The position numbers and the translations under genes were made by a program. A model generated the notes under the pieces. It saw only the letters and a list, made by a program, of their open reading frames with translations. It had not been told where the DNA came from and did no database searches. From Alkalicoccus luteus (GTDB lineage: Bacteria; Bacillota; Bacilli; Bacillales; Salisediminibacteriaceae), in assembly GCA_052061695.1 (NCBI GenBank), contig JBPZEY010000003.1: a stretch of DNA of 64,000 nt; one strand, written 5' to 3'. Every line of letters starts with the position of its first letter. Within the stretch, counting starts at the first letter, position 1. Positions 17,738 to 26,608 of this stretch are shown piece by piece.

Positions 17738-18763
17738 CTATTCCCGTATTTGGTTAATCAAAAACTGAAAATTCAGTTTTTTATTCATTTTTGATAGTTT
17801 TCGCCTTGCTGATTCAAAAATCTTATGCAGATAAGGATGTACATAAAATAGCTGCAGTTCTAATTTGCCTCTTTTTCTTACAAAATGTTTGTATTTTCTA
17901 AAAAATGTTTTATAGTCCCGGCTAAACTGCTTTTGGTAATGGATAAGGTTTTTGGTCATCCTGTAATGAATAATGTACATGTGGAGAGTCATCGTCGCCT
18001 GCTTTGCACACCATTCCAATTTCCCTTGATCTTTGAAAAACTGCATACGGTCTTCGTAAGCACTAAAAACGTCTGCTCGAAGTTTGTGATAAGGCGAGTT
18101 CATAAAACTTTCATCATTATGATAGTAGTAATAAAGTGTTTTTTTTACAAATACTATACGTTCAGAAGCTTTAATGATGTGATGAATTACGTGCTCGTCG
18201 TCACATCCTTTCCCCACCGGGTACTGTATTGAATCAAAAATTGTATGATGATACAGCTTATTCCATGGCACAACCAATTGAAACGCAAATGGATGAAACA
18301 AGAGCTCCAGCGCTTCATTTTCAGTTAAAATGGACTCCGCACTTATGGGTGAATCGCTGCTACTATTTATTAATTCCACACTTCTCTGTTCTGTTTTAAC
18401 CGCTTTGCACATTGCCAAACGGACGTTTGTTCGCTTCATTGCTTCATGTAAAGATTTCAGCATATTGCGATGATAATAATCATCTTGGTCTAGGAATGCG
18501 ATATAAGTTCCTCGTGCACACGCTATTCCGTCATTTCGTGTTTTAGCCAGACCTTCGTTTTCTTTATGAATCACTTTTACACGTGCATCTTTATTCGCGT
18601 ATTCATTGAGTATATCTAGACTGCCGTCTGATGAGCCATCGTTGATACAAATTACTTCGAAATCCTCCATGCTCTGATTAAGCACGCTCTCCAAAGCAAA
18701 GGGCAGAAACGATTCACCGTTGTACACTGGTACAATGACACTTATTTCTGGAGTGTTCCTCAT
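17738..18763 (-). CDS. GT2-family glycosyltransferase
   Basis: This 341-residue enzyme adds a sugar to the lipid-linked repeat unit at the cytoplasmic face of the membrane. The GT-A core occupies residues 5-230, with the nucleotide motif INDGSSDGS and the metal motif LDQDD (DxD). The basic, aromatic C terminus probably contacts the membrane. It starts 1 bp after the phosphoesterase stop region with GAGGGG upstream. Donor and acceptor are unknown. Confidence 0.87.
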   Translation of the reverse strand: MRNTPEISVIVPVYNGESFLPFALESVLNQSMEDFEVICINDGSSDGSLDILNEYANKDARVKVIHKENEGLAKTRNDGIACARGTYIAFLDQDDYYHRNMLKSLHEAMKRTNVRLAMCKAVKTEQRSVELINSSSDSPISAESILTENEALELLFHPFAFQLVVPWNKLYHHTIFDSIQYPVGKGCDDEHVIHHIIKASERIVFVKKTLYYYYHNDESFMNSPYHKLRADVFSAYEDRMQFFKDQGKLEWCAKQATMTLHMYIIHYRMTKNLIHYQKQFSRDYKTFFRKYKHFVRKRGKLELQLFYVHPYLHKIFESARRKLSKMNKKLNFQFLINQIRE

Positions 18764-18764
18764 A

Positions 18765-19688
18765 CTATCCCCTCTTCAGTTCAATAAGATTCACTTCCGG
18801 AGGATTGAAGAGTCTCGTATTCAAAAAACCGCTTGACCCCAATCCGGTGCTGACATACTGTTGAATACCCGCGTATTCCCAAAGACCCTTGACTCTGTCC
18901 TGAGGGGGGAAAAGCCCAAATCTGCTGTAGTAAGCTTCGGGTACCAGCAATGCTCCATAAAACGGCATGCGGATTTCTCCTCCATGATAATGGCCGGCGA
19001 TGTGAAGATCGATTTGCGGCAGGTTCACCGCAGAGTCATCCTCATACATGTCGAGTCTTATATCAGGGAGCGGGTAATGATAGATCGACAAGACAACCGA
19101 TTCTTTCAAATCAGCATTTTCCATCTCTTGATCAAGTGCAGCAACATGTTCGCTTTGCGGAGCCTGAGTACTCGACGTTCCGAAGCGGAGCAGCATGTCA
19201 AAATCTGCGGCTATGATCGAATCATTTCCCCTCTCGATCCGATAAGCGGAATCAAGCAGCTTTACTCCTCGTTCAGAAAGCCCTTCGACCAGTATATTTT
19301 TCATGCCATCGCGTTCATAGACCGGCAGGAATGCATCAGGATCCGTATTTCCGCCTACAAACAGAGCGTCATTCAGATTGTGCATTCCTTCAATTAAATC
19401 GTAAACAGGCTGCGTATTTGTACTGTATTCATCATCAAGCAGGTCGCCAGTGAATATGGGCATATCATAATCGAGCTCATTAATGACTTCCGTAAGCTTA
19501 TCCTGCCTTGAGCCAAATGTCTGTTCATGAAGGTCTGTGATTTGCAGAAGTGTAAATCCTTCAAACGCCTCCGGCAAGCCGTCGATATACACGGTTTCCT
19601 TCACTACCTGGATCTGGGCATTGCTGTGCCAGTAAAGGCCGATTCCGATCATGATACCTACCGCTGCAATCAATGCGGCTTTTTTCAT
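18765..19688 (-). CDS. Membrane-anchored metallophosphoesterase (YkuE-like)
   Basis: This 307-residue protein has an N-terminal signal anchor (KKAALIAAVGIMIGIGLYW), so the catalytic domain should face outside. The calcineurin-type metal ligands are visible in order: ITDLHE, FTGDLLDD, GGNTD, IYHYP and IAGHYHGGE. It sits between the initiating sugar transferase and a GT2 gene at the operon's 3' end. A role in trimming lipid-linked or phosphate-modified polymer, for example glycerol-phosphate groups, is possible but inferred. Confidence 0.83.
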   Translation of the reverse strand: MKKAALIAAVGIMIGIGLYWHSNAQIQVVKETVYIDGLPEAFEGFTLLQITDLHEQTFGSRQDKLTEVINELDYDMPIFTGDLLDDEYSTNTQPVYDLIEGMHNLNDALFVGGNTDPDAFLPVYERDGMKNILVEGLSERGVKLLDSAYRIERGNDSIIAADFDMLLRFGTSSTQAPQSEHVAALDQEMENADLKESVVLSIYHYPLPDIRLDMYEDDSAVNLPQIDLHIAGHYHGGEIRMPFYGALLVPEAYYSRFGLFPPQDRVKGLWEYAGIQQYVSTGLGSSGFLNTRLFNPPEVNLIELKRG

Positions 19689-19697
19689 TCACTTCAC

Positions 19698-20306
19698 CTA
19701 CCGTCCTGCTTCAGCATGCGGTGCACGCTTATACTTTTGAACGCCACCTTTCTGATCAATTCCTTCGCGCTTTAACACTTTTATAAACGTAAGCCAGAGA
19801 ATTTTCATATCCATCATGAACGTGCGGCTGGAAGCATATGTCACGTCAAAAGCAAATTTCTCTTCCCATGACAGATTATTGCGTCCGCTGATTTGAGCGA
19901 GCCCTGTAATGCCTGGTTTCACGGTATGACGAAGCCGCTGTTCATCCGTATACTCACTTAAGTATTCTACAAGCAGAGGCCGCGGTCCTACGAGGCTGAG
20001 CTCCCCCTTAAGCACGTTCCAGAGCTGAGGAAGTTCATCCAGGCTCCACCTTCTGATCATCGCTCCAGCACGTGTCAGGCGCAAAGAATCCGGCAGAGGA
20101 ACCCCATCTTCGTCCGTTTCGTCTGTCATCGTTCGGAATTTGTACAGAAAAAATAATTCTTCATGTAATCCAGGCCGCAGCTGCTTAAATATCACCGGAC
20201 CACCCATCGTTTTTTTGATTATATAAGCCGTAAAACCGATAACCGGACTAAGAATGATTAGCAGCGTCAAAGCAGCTGCAGCATCAACGAACCTTTTCCC
20301 CATCAT
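19698..20306 (-). CDS. epsL: Initiating undecaprenyl-phosphate sugar phosphotransferase (EpsL-like)
   Basis: It transfers a sugar-1-phosphate from a UDP-sugar to undecaprenyl phosphate, starting each repeat unit. It is a 202-residue bacterial sugar transferase, the same length as B. subtilis EpsL. One N-terminal membrane hairpin (about 10-32) precedes the catalytic part with KFRTM, the W-S-LDELPQLWNVLKGELSLVGPRP core and KPGITGLAQISGRN. With EpsC/EpsN/EpsM present, UDP-diacetylbacillosamine is the likely donor (inference). It overlaps rmlC by 23 bp. Confidence 0.9.
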   Translation of the reverse strand: MMGKRFVDAAAALTLLIILSPVIGFTAYIIKKTMGGPVIFKQLRPGLHEELFFLYKFRTMTDETDEDGVPLPDSLRLTRAGAMIRRWSLDELPQLWNVLKGELSLVGPRPLLVEYLSEYTDEQRLRHTVKPGITGLAQISGRNNLSWEEKFAFDVTYASSRTFMMDMKILWLTFIKVLKREGIDQKGGVQKYKRAPHAEAGR

Positions 20307-20865
20307 TAATTCCTCCTTTTACACCCGGGAGCCTGGCAAACTGAAATACTGGCAGCTTTTCATCTTTCTGAGAGAGAACAGGCTTCAGTGCCGGCCAGCT
20401 GATATTCAGCTGATGATCCGCCCAGTGAATACCTGCTTCGTGTTCAGGAGCGTAATACGCATCTGTTTTATACAGCACCTCTGTATCAGGTACAAGTGTC
20501 ATGAAAGCATGTCCGCACCCTGCCGGTACATAAAGCTGCTTTCGATTATCCGATGTCAGTTCGACTGCTGCATGCTGCAGAAATGTCGGGGAATCCCTGC
20601 GAAGGTCAATGACCACATCGTAGATGCTTCCCCGGATACAGCGGACTAATTTGGCTTGTTCATATGGTGGCAGCTGATAATGAATCCCTCTTAACGTTCC
20701 TGCTGATGCTGAAAAGGATTGATTCTCCTGGATAAATGGCCTCTCTATGCCTGCATCTTTTAAATGGGACTCTCTGAACGTTTCCATAAAATAACCACGG
20801 TGATCTCCGTACAAAGCAGGGTCGAGTGTAAAGCTTCCTTCAACACGTAACGCCGTTATTTTCAT
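20284..20865 (-). CDS. rmlC: dTDP-4-dehydrorhamnose 3,5-epimerase
   Basis: This cupin-fold epimerase acts on dTDP-4-keto-6-deoxyglucose. The family motifs RGYFMETFRE, QENQSFS, GTLRGIHYQ (catalytic His) and the VVIDLRRDSPTF and VPAGCGHAF segments are intact. The ATG at 20865 overlaps the rmlB stop (ATGA) and has AAAGGTGGG upstream; the longer frame to 20910 is within rmlB. The length is 193. No rmlD reductase follows. Confidence 0.93.
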   Translation of the reverse strand: MKITALRVEGSFTLDPALYGDHRGYFMETFRESHLKDAGIERPFIQENQSFSASAGTLRGIHYQLPPYEQAKLVRCIRGSIYDVVIDLRRDSPTFLQHAAVELTSDNRKQLYVPAGCGHAFMTLVPDTEVLYKTDAYYAPEHEAGIHWADHQLNISWPALKPVLSQKDEKLPVFQFARLPGVKGGINDGEKVR

Positions 20866-21836
20866 GCCGTTCCCACCTTTTTTAAACGGTCCTGGCGTTT
20901 TGGCTCCCACCAGCTTCGATTCTCTCGATACCAGGAAATCGTTTCTTTAAGACCTTTTGTGATCGAATAAGCCGGCTGCCATCCGAGCTCCCTTTTTATC
21001 TTTGATGCATCTACTGCATAGCGCCGGTCGTGGCCGAGCCTGTCCGGAACGAATGAAATAAGAGAATCAGGCTTCCCGAGTTCTCTCAAAATCTCTGAAA
21101 CGATTTCCAGGTTTGTGAATTCAGAAGAACCCCCAATGTTGTATACACTGCCAGAAGCCCCTTTCATTAAGACAAGCTCGATAGCACGGCAGTGATCATC
21201 GACGTGCAGCCAATCCCTTATATTTAATCCGTCACCATAAACCGGAAGCGGCTGGTTATGCATGGCACAGCTGATCATTCTTGGAATCAGCTTTTCAGGG
21301 AATTGATATGGCCCGTAATTATTTGAACAGCGAGTTACCATTACTTGCATCCCATACGTATTTTGGTAGGCCAGCGCCAGCATATCAGCCGCTGCTTTGC
21401 TGGCTGAGTATGGACTGCTCGGCTGAACGGGAGACTGTTCATGGAATGAGCCTGAAGGGCCAAGGCTGCCGTACACTTCATCGGTTGAGACTTGTACAAA
21501 CCTGGTCACACCTGCTTTCCTGGCTTCCTCAAGCATGATATGAGTACCTGTGACGTTTGTTTCCGTAAAGGCAAGCGGACCTGCAATGCTGCGGTCCACA
21601 TGACTTTCTGCTGCGGCATGTACAACCGCGTCGATCTGATAGCGATGCAGCAGGTAACGAACAGACTTCGTATCGCAAATATCTGCTTTTACAGGATGCT
21701 TTTGCTCTGAGAACGCCTGAATGTCTCCTGCATAGGTGAGTTTATCCATATTCACGACCATATGATTTTGCTCTAAGCGTTTCACAAGATGCCTGCCAAT
21801 GAACCCGGCTCCCCCGGTTACAAGAATATTCATCAT
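20862..21836 (-). CDS. rmlB: dTDP-glucose 4,6-dehydratase
   Basis: This 324-residue extended SDR converts dTDP-glucose to dTDP-4-keto-6-deoxyglucose. It has the Rossmann motif GGAGFIGRHL, the family sequence AAESHVDRSI, the dehydratase TDEVYGSL segment (Thr-Asp-Glu) and catalytic YSASKAAAD. It starts at ATG 21836 or the adjacent ATG 21833 after AGAGGGG. It lies between rmlA and rmlC in a coupled operon. Confidence 0.94.
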   Translation of the reverse strand: MMNILVTGGAGFIGRHLVKRLEQNHMVVNMDKLTYAGDIQAFSEQKHPVKADICDTKSVRYLLHRYQIDAVVHAAAESHVDRSIAGPLAFTETNVTGTHIMLEEARKAGVTRFVQVSTDEVYGSLGPSGSFHEQSPVQPSSPYSASKAAADMLALAYQNTYGMQVMVTRCSNNYGPYQFPEKLIPRMISCAMHNQPLPVYGDGLNIRDWLHVDDHCRAIELVLMKGASGSVYNIGGSSEFTNLEIVSEILRELGKPDSLISFVPDRLGHDRRYAVDASKIKRELGWQPAYSITKGLKETISWYRENRSWWEPKRQDRLKKVGTA

Positions 21837-21848
21837 AATCCCCTCTCT

Positions 21849-22748
21849 TTAGATAACTGTGAGCTTAGGCATATGAGGTGAATCGATTTCTGCGATTCGC
21901 TCCAGATATTTGCCGTATTCCGTTTTACGAAGCGGAACAGCAAGCTCCAGCAGCTCCGATTTCGTAATATATCCTTTGATATACGCAATCTCTTCCAGAC
22001 ATGCTACTTTCAAACTCTGCCTCTTCTCGATAATTTCAATAAACTGGGAAGCCTCCAGCAGGGATTCATGTGTTCCGGTATCGAGCCAGGCAAACCCTCT
22101 CCCTAGCAATTCCACCCGTAGATCATCTTCTTGCAGGTACTGGTCCAGGACATCTGTAATTTCAATTTCCCCTCTGGCAGACGGCACGACCTGCTTGGCA
22201 AAGTGAACGACTCTGCTGTCAAAGAAGTATAGTCCCGTTATCGCATAGCTGGATTTAGGCTGTGCCGGCTTCTCTTCAACTGACAATACGTTTCCAAGTT
22301 CGTTAAATTCAACAACTCCGAACCGTTCAGGATCTTTAACATTATAGCCAAATACAGTTGCACCTCTGTTTGTTTCCCGAACCTTAGTTAAATGCTGCGT
22401 GAACTCATGGCCGTAAAAAATATTATCTCCAAGAATGAGTGCAACATCGTCCGATCCGATGAAAGACTCGCCAACTAAAAATGCATCTGCCAGTCCTTTA
22501 GCTTCTTTCTGAACGGCATAGGAAATAGAAATGCCGAGATCTTCACCGCTTCCTAAAAGCTGTGAAAACCTCGGCGTATCTTCTTCTGTTGATATAATCA
22601 GGATTTCTTTAATACCTGCCAGCATCAAAACCGAAAGCGGGTAGTAAATCATTGGCTTATCATAAACCGGAAGCAGCTGCTTGGACATTGATTTCGTCAG
22701 CGGGTAAAGCCGGGTTCCTTTTCCGCCAGAGAGAATAATCCCTTTCAT
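21849..22748 (-). CDS. rmlA: Glucose-1-phosphate thymidylyltransferase
   Basis: It makes dTDP-glucose from dTTP and glucose-1-phosphate. The 299-residue short-form RmlA has the nucleotidyltransferase signature GGKGTRLYPLTKSMSKQLLP, LGDNIFYG and the FAWLDTGTHESL segment. The ATG overlaps the galE stop. In this cluster it feeds RmlB and RmlC. Confidence 0.95.
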   Translation of the reverse strand: MKGIILSGGKGTRLYPLTKSMSKQLLPVYDKPMIYYPLSVLMLAGIKEILIISTEEDTPRFSQLLGSGEDLGISISYAVQKEAKGLADAFLVGESFIGSDDVALILGDNIFYGHEFTQHLTKVRETNRGATVFGYNVKDPERFGVVEFNELGNVLSVEEKPAQPKSSYAITGLYFFDSRVVHFAKQVVPSARGEIEITDVLDQYLQEDDLRVELLGRGFAWLDTGTHESLLEASQFIEIIEKRQSLKVACLEEIAYIKGYITKSELLELAVPLRKTEYGKYLERIAEIDSPHMPKLTVI

Positions 22749-23785
22749 GATGTTTCCACCTCCATAATCATTTCACTGCGATAGCCCGCAGGATTTTTCT
22801 GCTGCCAGTTCCAGCTGTCACGGCACATATCTTCCAGTCCCAGCATCGCCTTCCAGCCTAGTTCCTGCTCTGCTTTGCGAGTATCTGCGAAGCTGACAGC
22901 TGCATCTCCCGGGCGCCGGTTCGTGACCACAAAAGGTATTTTTCTTCCCGAAACAATGCGAAACATGTGAATAAGCTCCAGAACACTTGTACCATAGCCG
23001 GTTCCGAGATTATATACGTGATAGCCGGTTCGTACCTTCCCTTTGTTAATAGCGGCGATATGCCCCTTAGCTAAATCCGTCACATGAATGTAATCTCTGA
23101 TACCTGTTCCATCTGCCGTCTCATAATCATTTCCGAAAACCTGCAGATAACTACGTTTTCCGGCGGCTACCTGTGTCACGAACGGCGCTAAATTGTTTGG
23201 GATACCTAGCGGGTCTTCTCCGATCAGCCCGCTCCAGTGCGCACCGATTGGATTAAAATAGCGAAGTGCGGTGATGCACATCTCTGGATATGCGGCTGAC
23301 GTATCCATTAGCATTTCTTCAATCATTTTTTTTGTTCGTCCATACGGATTAGTTGTTAGAAGAGGTGCATCTTCCGTTACCGGCATCTGTGCTAAATCTC
23401 CGTAAACGGTCGCGGAAGAAGAAAAAACTAGATTAAGGCAGTTAAAGTCACGCATCGCTTTTAAAATCTGTATCATTGTACCAAGATTGTGGTCGAAATA
23501 GTCGACAGGCTGTTCATTTGACTCACCTACCGCTTTCAATCCGGCAAAATGAATCACTGCGTCTGGCCGTTCATTTCGAAAAATCCTCGTTACCGTCTCT
23601 TCTCTGCGCAGATCAGCGAAGTAGCAGGGGACCGCTGAATTTGTAATCGTTCGGATTCTTTTTACCGCTTCTAAACTGCTGTTGCTGAAATTATCGGCAA
23701 TGACAATACGGCAGCCTGCTTCAATAAGCTCGACTGCCGTATGGCTCCCAATATACCCGGCACCGCCGGTGATGAGTACTTTCAT
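22745..23785 (-). CDS. galE: UDP-glucose 4-epimerase
   Basis: This SDR interconverts UDP-glucose and UDP-galactose (or the GlcNAc forms). The 346-residue sequence has GGAGYIGSHTAVELIEAG at the N terminus, HFAGLKAVGES, SSSATVYG and the catalytic NPYGRTKKMIE motif (YxxxK). A ribosome site AGGAG lies upstream, and the gene overlaps its neighbour by 4 bp. It supplies galactosyl donors for the polymer. Confidence 0.94.
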   Translation of the reverse strand: MKVLITGGAGYIGSHTAVELIEAGCRIVIADNFSNSSLEAVKRIRTITNSAVPCYFADLRREETVTRIFRNERPDAVIHFAGLKAVGESNEQPVDYFDHNLGTMIQILKAMRDFNCLNLVFSSSATVYGDLAQMPVTEDAPLLTTNPYGRTKKMIEEMLMDTSAAYPEMCITALRYFNPIGAHWSGLIGEDPLGIPNNLAPFVTQVAAGKRSYLQVFGNDYETADGTGIRDYIHVTDLAKGHIAAINKGKVRTGYHVYNLGTGYGTSVLELIHMFRIVSGRKIPFVVTNRRPGDAAVSFADTRKAEQELGWKAMLGLEDMCRDSWNWQQKNPAGYRSEMIMEVETS

Positions 23786-24807
23786 GCCGGCTCCTCCTTT
23801 AAGTTCTTTTTATAAATTTTCGTGTTTCTGGATCGGAGCAGTCTTGAAATAAGCTGCGGAAACTGTAAAAAAGCGAGTAAATAAAGCTTTTCTTTTGCAT
23901 AAAGCTTTTTATTGCCTAAAAGCTTTATCTTATAGTTAATCAGATGACGATGCACTTCTTCAATTACAGATTTTCTAATTGCAGGATCAGGATGCTGCTC
24001 GAGGTCGATAAGCATCCATCTGAGCGACCGGAAGTGACTTGCGCTGACTTGGTCCAGTAAGGAGAGCGGATAATTGTGCCCTTTTAAAAACGAAAAACAC
24101 TCATCATAATTCTGCAAAATATCAAGTCTTTTCATGGTAAATAAACTTAATTGATTTCTTGTAAGGCTGTTTTCATGAATGCGGTAGTAGTAAAGCTTCG
24201 TTGCTGTTGTTGCTATTACTGAAGCCTCGTGGAAAAGCTGATACACAACAGCAGCATCTTCAAAGCTGCGACCTGTCGGGAATCGTACGTGATCGAACAA
24301 CTTGGTTTGAAATAATTTGTTCCACAGCTCATAACCATACATATTTGTTGAAAGTAAATGGTGAACACCCACTCTTCCAGTCATGACGGCAGAGGGCTCC
24401 ACTTTCACTTCAGAAAAAGCAGGCGGGAAAGAATCCTGTTTCACTCTATATGCCTGGCAAACAGCTATCGAAGCCCTATTTGCTAAAACCATCTCCATAA
24501 GAATTTCAATCATTCGAGGATGAAGCTGGTCATCTCCATCTGCGGAATGAATATACTCACCAGCAGCATTGTCCAATATTGTATTTCGCGCTGCAGCCGG
24601 ACCTCCGTTTTTCTGGCTAATAACCTTGATCCTCGAGTCGCTTTTTGCTAGTTCATGAATGACCGGAAGGCTGTTATCAGTTGATCCATCATCAACAATC
24701 AAAATTTGCAGGTTCGGATATGTTTGATCAATCAGACATTTAATCGTACCGGTTATTTTAGATTCCAGATTATAGCACGTTACAGACGCCGTGACCTTGG
24801 GATACAT
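23782..24807 (-). CDS. GT2-family glycosyltransferase
   Basis: This is a 341-residue GT-A enzyme. It begins MYPKVTASVTCYNLES at an ATG seven bases after AAAGGAGG. The nucleotide motif is VDDGSTDNS, and the metal motif reads ADGDD in place of DSDD. The C-terminal 120 residues are basic and share the pattern (SLYTMKRLDILQNYDECFSF-like) seen in the other GT2 proteins of this cluster. The linkage is unknown. Confidence 0.87.
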   Translation of the reverse strand: MYPKVTASVTCYNLESKITGTIKCLIDQTYPNLQILIVDDGSTDNSLPVIHELAKSDSRIKVISQKNGGPAAARNTILDNAAGEYIHSADGDDQLHPRMIEILMEMVLANRASIAVCQAYRVKQDSFPPAFSEVKVEPSAVMTGRVGVHHLLSTNMYGYELWNKLFQTKLFDHVRFPTGRSFEDAAVVYQLFHEASVIATTATKLYYYRIHENSLTRNQLSLFTMKRLDILQNYDECFSFLKGHNYPLSLLDQVSASHFRSLRWMLIDLEQHPDPAIRKSVIEEVHRHLINYKIKLLGNKKLYAKEKLYLLAFLQFPQLISRLLRSRNTKIYKKNLKEEPA

Positions 24808-24821
24808 GGATGTACCTCCTT

Positions 24822-26576
24822 TCACCCTGTAGGTTTATCTGAGATTGCAGATTCATGAAGTACGCCGTTGCTCATTTCGTAAACCTTGTCGCACCGTTCG
24901 ATGGTTGACAGTCTGTGAGCGATAATTATAATTGTTTTCTCGCCTTTTAACTGATTAATACTGTTCATGATTTCCTTCTCCGTGCGGCTGTCGAGGGCAG
25001 ATGTTGCCTCGTCCATAAACAGAATCTGAGGATCATGATATAATGCTCTGGCAATTCCAATCCGCTGCCTCTGACCGCCTGAAAGTCTTGCTCCGCGTTC
25101 TCCTATTTCTGTATAAATACCATCAGGAAGAGATTTTACAAAGGTTTTTAGCTGCGCCTGCTCTAAAGCTCTCCATGCTGCTTCTTCGTCAATGTCTGCT
25201 TCATGAATCCCAAATGCAACATTTCTTAAAATTGTATCATCTGAAAGAAAGATAAACTGCGGTATATATCCAATATTCCGCTGCCAGGATTGTTTCATTG
25301 CATGTATATCCTTGCCATCAGCTTTAATCGCCCCTTCTGTTGGATTCAACAATCCAAGCAGTGCATCCATTAACGTTGACTTTCCGGATCCTGATTCCCC
25401 TATAAATGCAGTAGCAGATCCTATTGGAATCGATAATGATACACTTTTGAGGGCTGGTTCTGACTGATCAGGATAATAATAGGAAATTTTCTCCGCCTCG
25501 ATAGAATGCTTAAAGCGACGCGGCAGTTCAGCCTGTGTCAGTTGTTCTTTATCTGCTTCATTTCCCATCATAAAATCCTCGTAGACTATATCCAGGGCCG
25601 GTTTGTTATAGCGAATTTGAGTTAACAACGCCATTACTCTCGTAATGGAAGGCATTAATCGGAAGGCTGCCATAGCAAAGAGAGCCATAATCGTGATTAA
25701 TTCGGACGTATCTGCTCCTTGGTTCATTATAACGAGCATAGTGATTAGAATCGTGAAAACCAATATAGTTTCAATAAACAAACGAGGAGCTGAATCAAGC
25801 ATTTTCATATATCTGCCGTTGTTCGCTTTTATTTGACTGTAGTATTGAAAGGCATGAATAAAAAAGTTCTCACGTCCGGACACTTTCACATCCTTGCTTG
25901 CTCCTAAACTTTGATTGATCCATTTAATCATAGTACCAGTTACTCGCTGCTGCTCAGTCCCCAGTCTACTAATTTTCTTTTTAAAGATTAAAAAGAATAT
26001 GCCAATTGATCCTCCAAGTATTCCTGCGGCCGTCATTGTCGCTGTTGGCGCTGTGAACATCAAAAGCGTCACAATACAGATAATGACAAGCACCTCTGTT
26101 AATAATTGAAAAACGGCTAAAATAATGCCTTGAAAGACTTTTGGTACTTCTGCGGTAACGTTTCGAAGCAAGTCGGATGAATTCCGCTGAAGATGAAACG
26201 TATACGGCTTTCTCAAATACGTTTTCAGAAGCTGGCTTGATAGCTTCACTTGCTGATTTAGCAAAATACGGAACTGAATGTAGAAAAAGCTCAATAGATA
26301 AACATTCTTTGCAACAAACACAAATAGAAGCGAACCCACTGCAGCAATAACAAACTGCTGATGCCCAGTAAATCCGGCTGTATCATAGATCCATCTAATA
26401 ACCGGTTGAGTTTCTACGATTTCAGGGTTGGTAATAATACCTACAAAAGGGAGCATTACTCCAACTCCAATTGTTTCAAATAATGCAGCTCCTACCATTA
26501 AAACAAATATAATAAGCAGCTTCTTATTATCTTTCTTCTGAAATAAAGCCAATGTTTTCGCCAAATTATCCTTCAA
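24822..26576 (-). CDS. ABC transporter, fused membrane-ATPase; probable PglK-type flippase
   Basis: This is a half-size ABC exporter of about 584 residues, probably a homodimer. Six helices lie within about 20-320. The ATPase (about 345-580) has Walker A GESGSGKST, signature LSGGQRQR, Walker B ILFMDEATSALD and H-loop IIAHRLST. By style it resembles PglK/MsbA-like lipid-linked oligosaccharide flippases. No Wzx (EpsK) is present in the window, so this is the best candidate to flip the repeat unit. TTG at 26576 has AGAGGGG at 8 bases; GTG at 26585 is the alternative start. Confidence 0.88.
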   Translation of the reverse strand: MKDNLAKTLALFQKKDNKKLLIIFVLMVGAALFETIGVGVMLPFVGIITNPEIVETQPVIRWIYDTAGFTGHQQFVIAAVGSLLFVFVAKNVYLLSFFYIQFRILLNQQVKLSSQLLKTYLRKPYTFHLQRNSSDLLRNVTAEVPKVFQGIILAVFQLLTEVLVIICIVTLLMFTAPTATMTAAGILGGSIGIFFLIFKKKISRLGTEQQRVTGTMIKWINQSLGASKDVKVSGRENFFIHAFQYYSQIKANNGRYMKMLDSAPRLFIETILVFTILITMLVIMNQGADTSELITIMALFAMAAFRLMPSITRVMALLTQIRYNKPALDIVYEDFMMGNEADKEQLTQAELPRRFKHSIEAEKISYYYPDQSEPALKSVSLSIPIGSATAFIGESGSGKSTLMDALLGLLNPTEGAIKADGKDIHAMKQSWQRNIGYIPQFIFLSDDTILRNVAFGIHEADIDEEAAWRALEQAQLKTFVKSLPDGIYTEIGERGARLSGGQRQRIGIARALYHDPQILFMDEATSALDSRTEKEIMNSINQLKGEKTIIIIAHRLSTIERCDKVYEMSNGVLHESAISDKPTG

Positions 26577-26608
26577 TATTGACACCCCTCTTTGTTTAAC
26601 GGAATCTG

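Noticed and set aside
18861..19397. 178-codon plus-strand frame opposite the phosphoesterase
   Set aside because: It is antisense, lacks a Shine-Dalgarno and has no domain.
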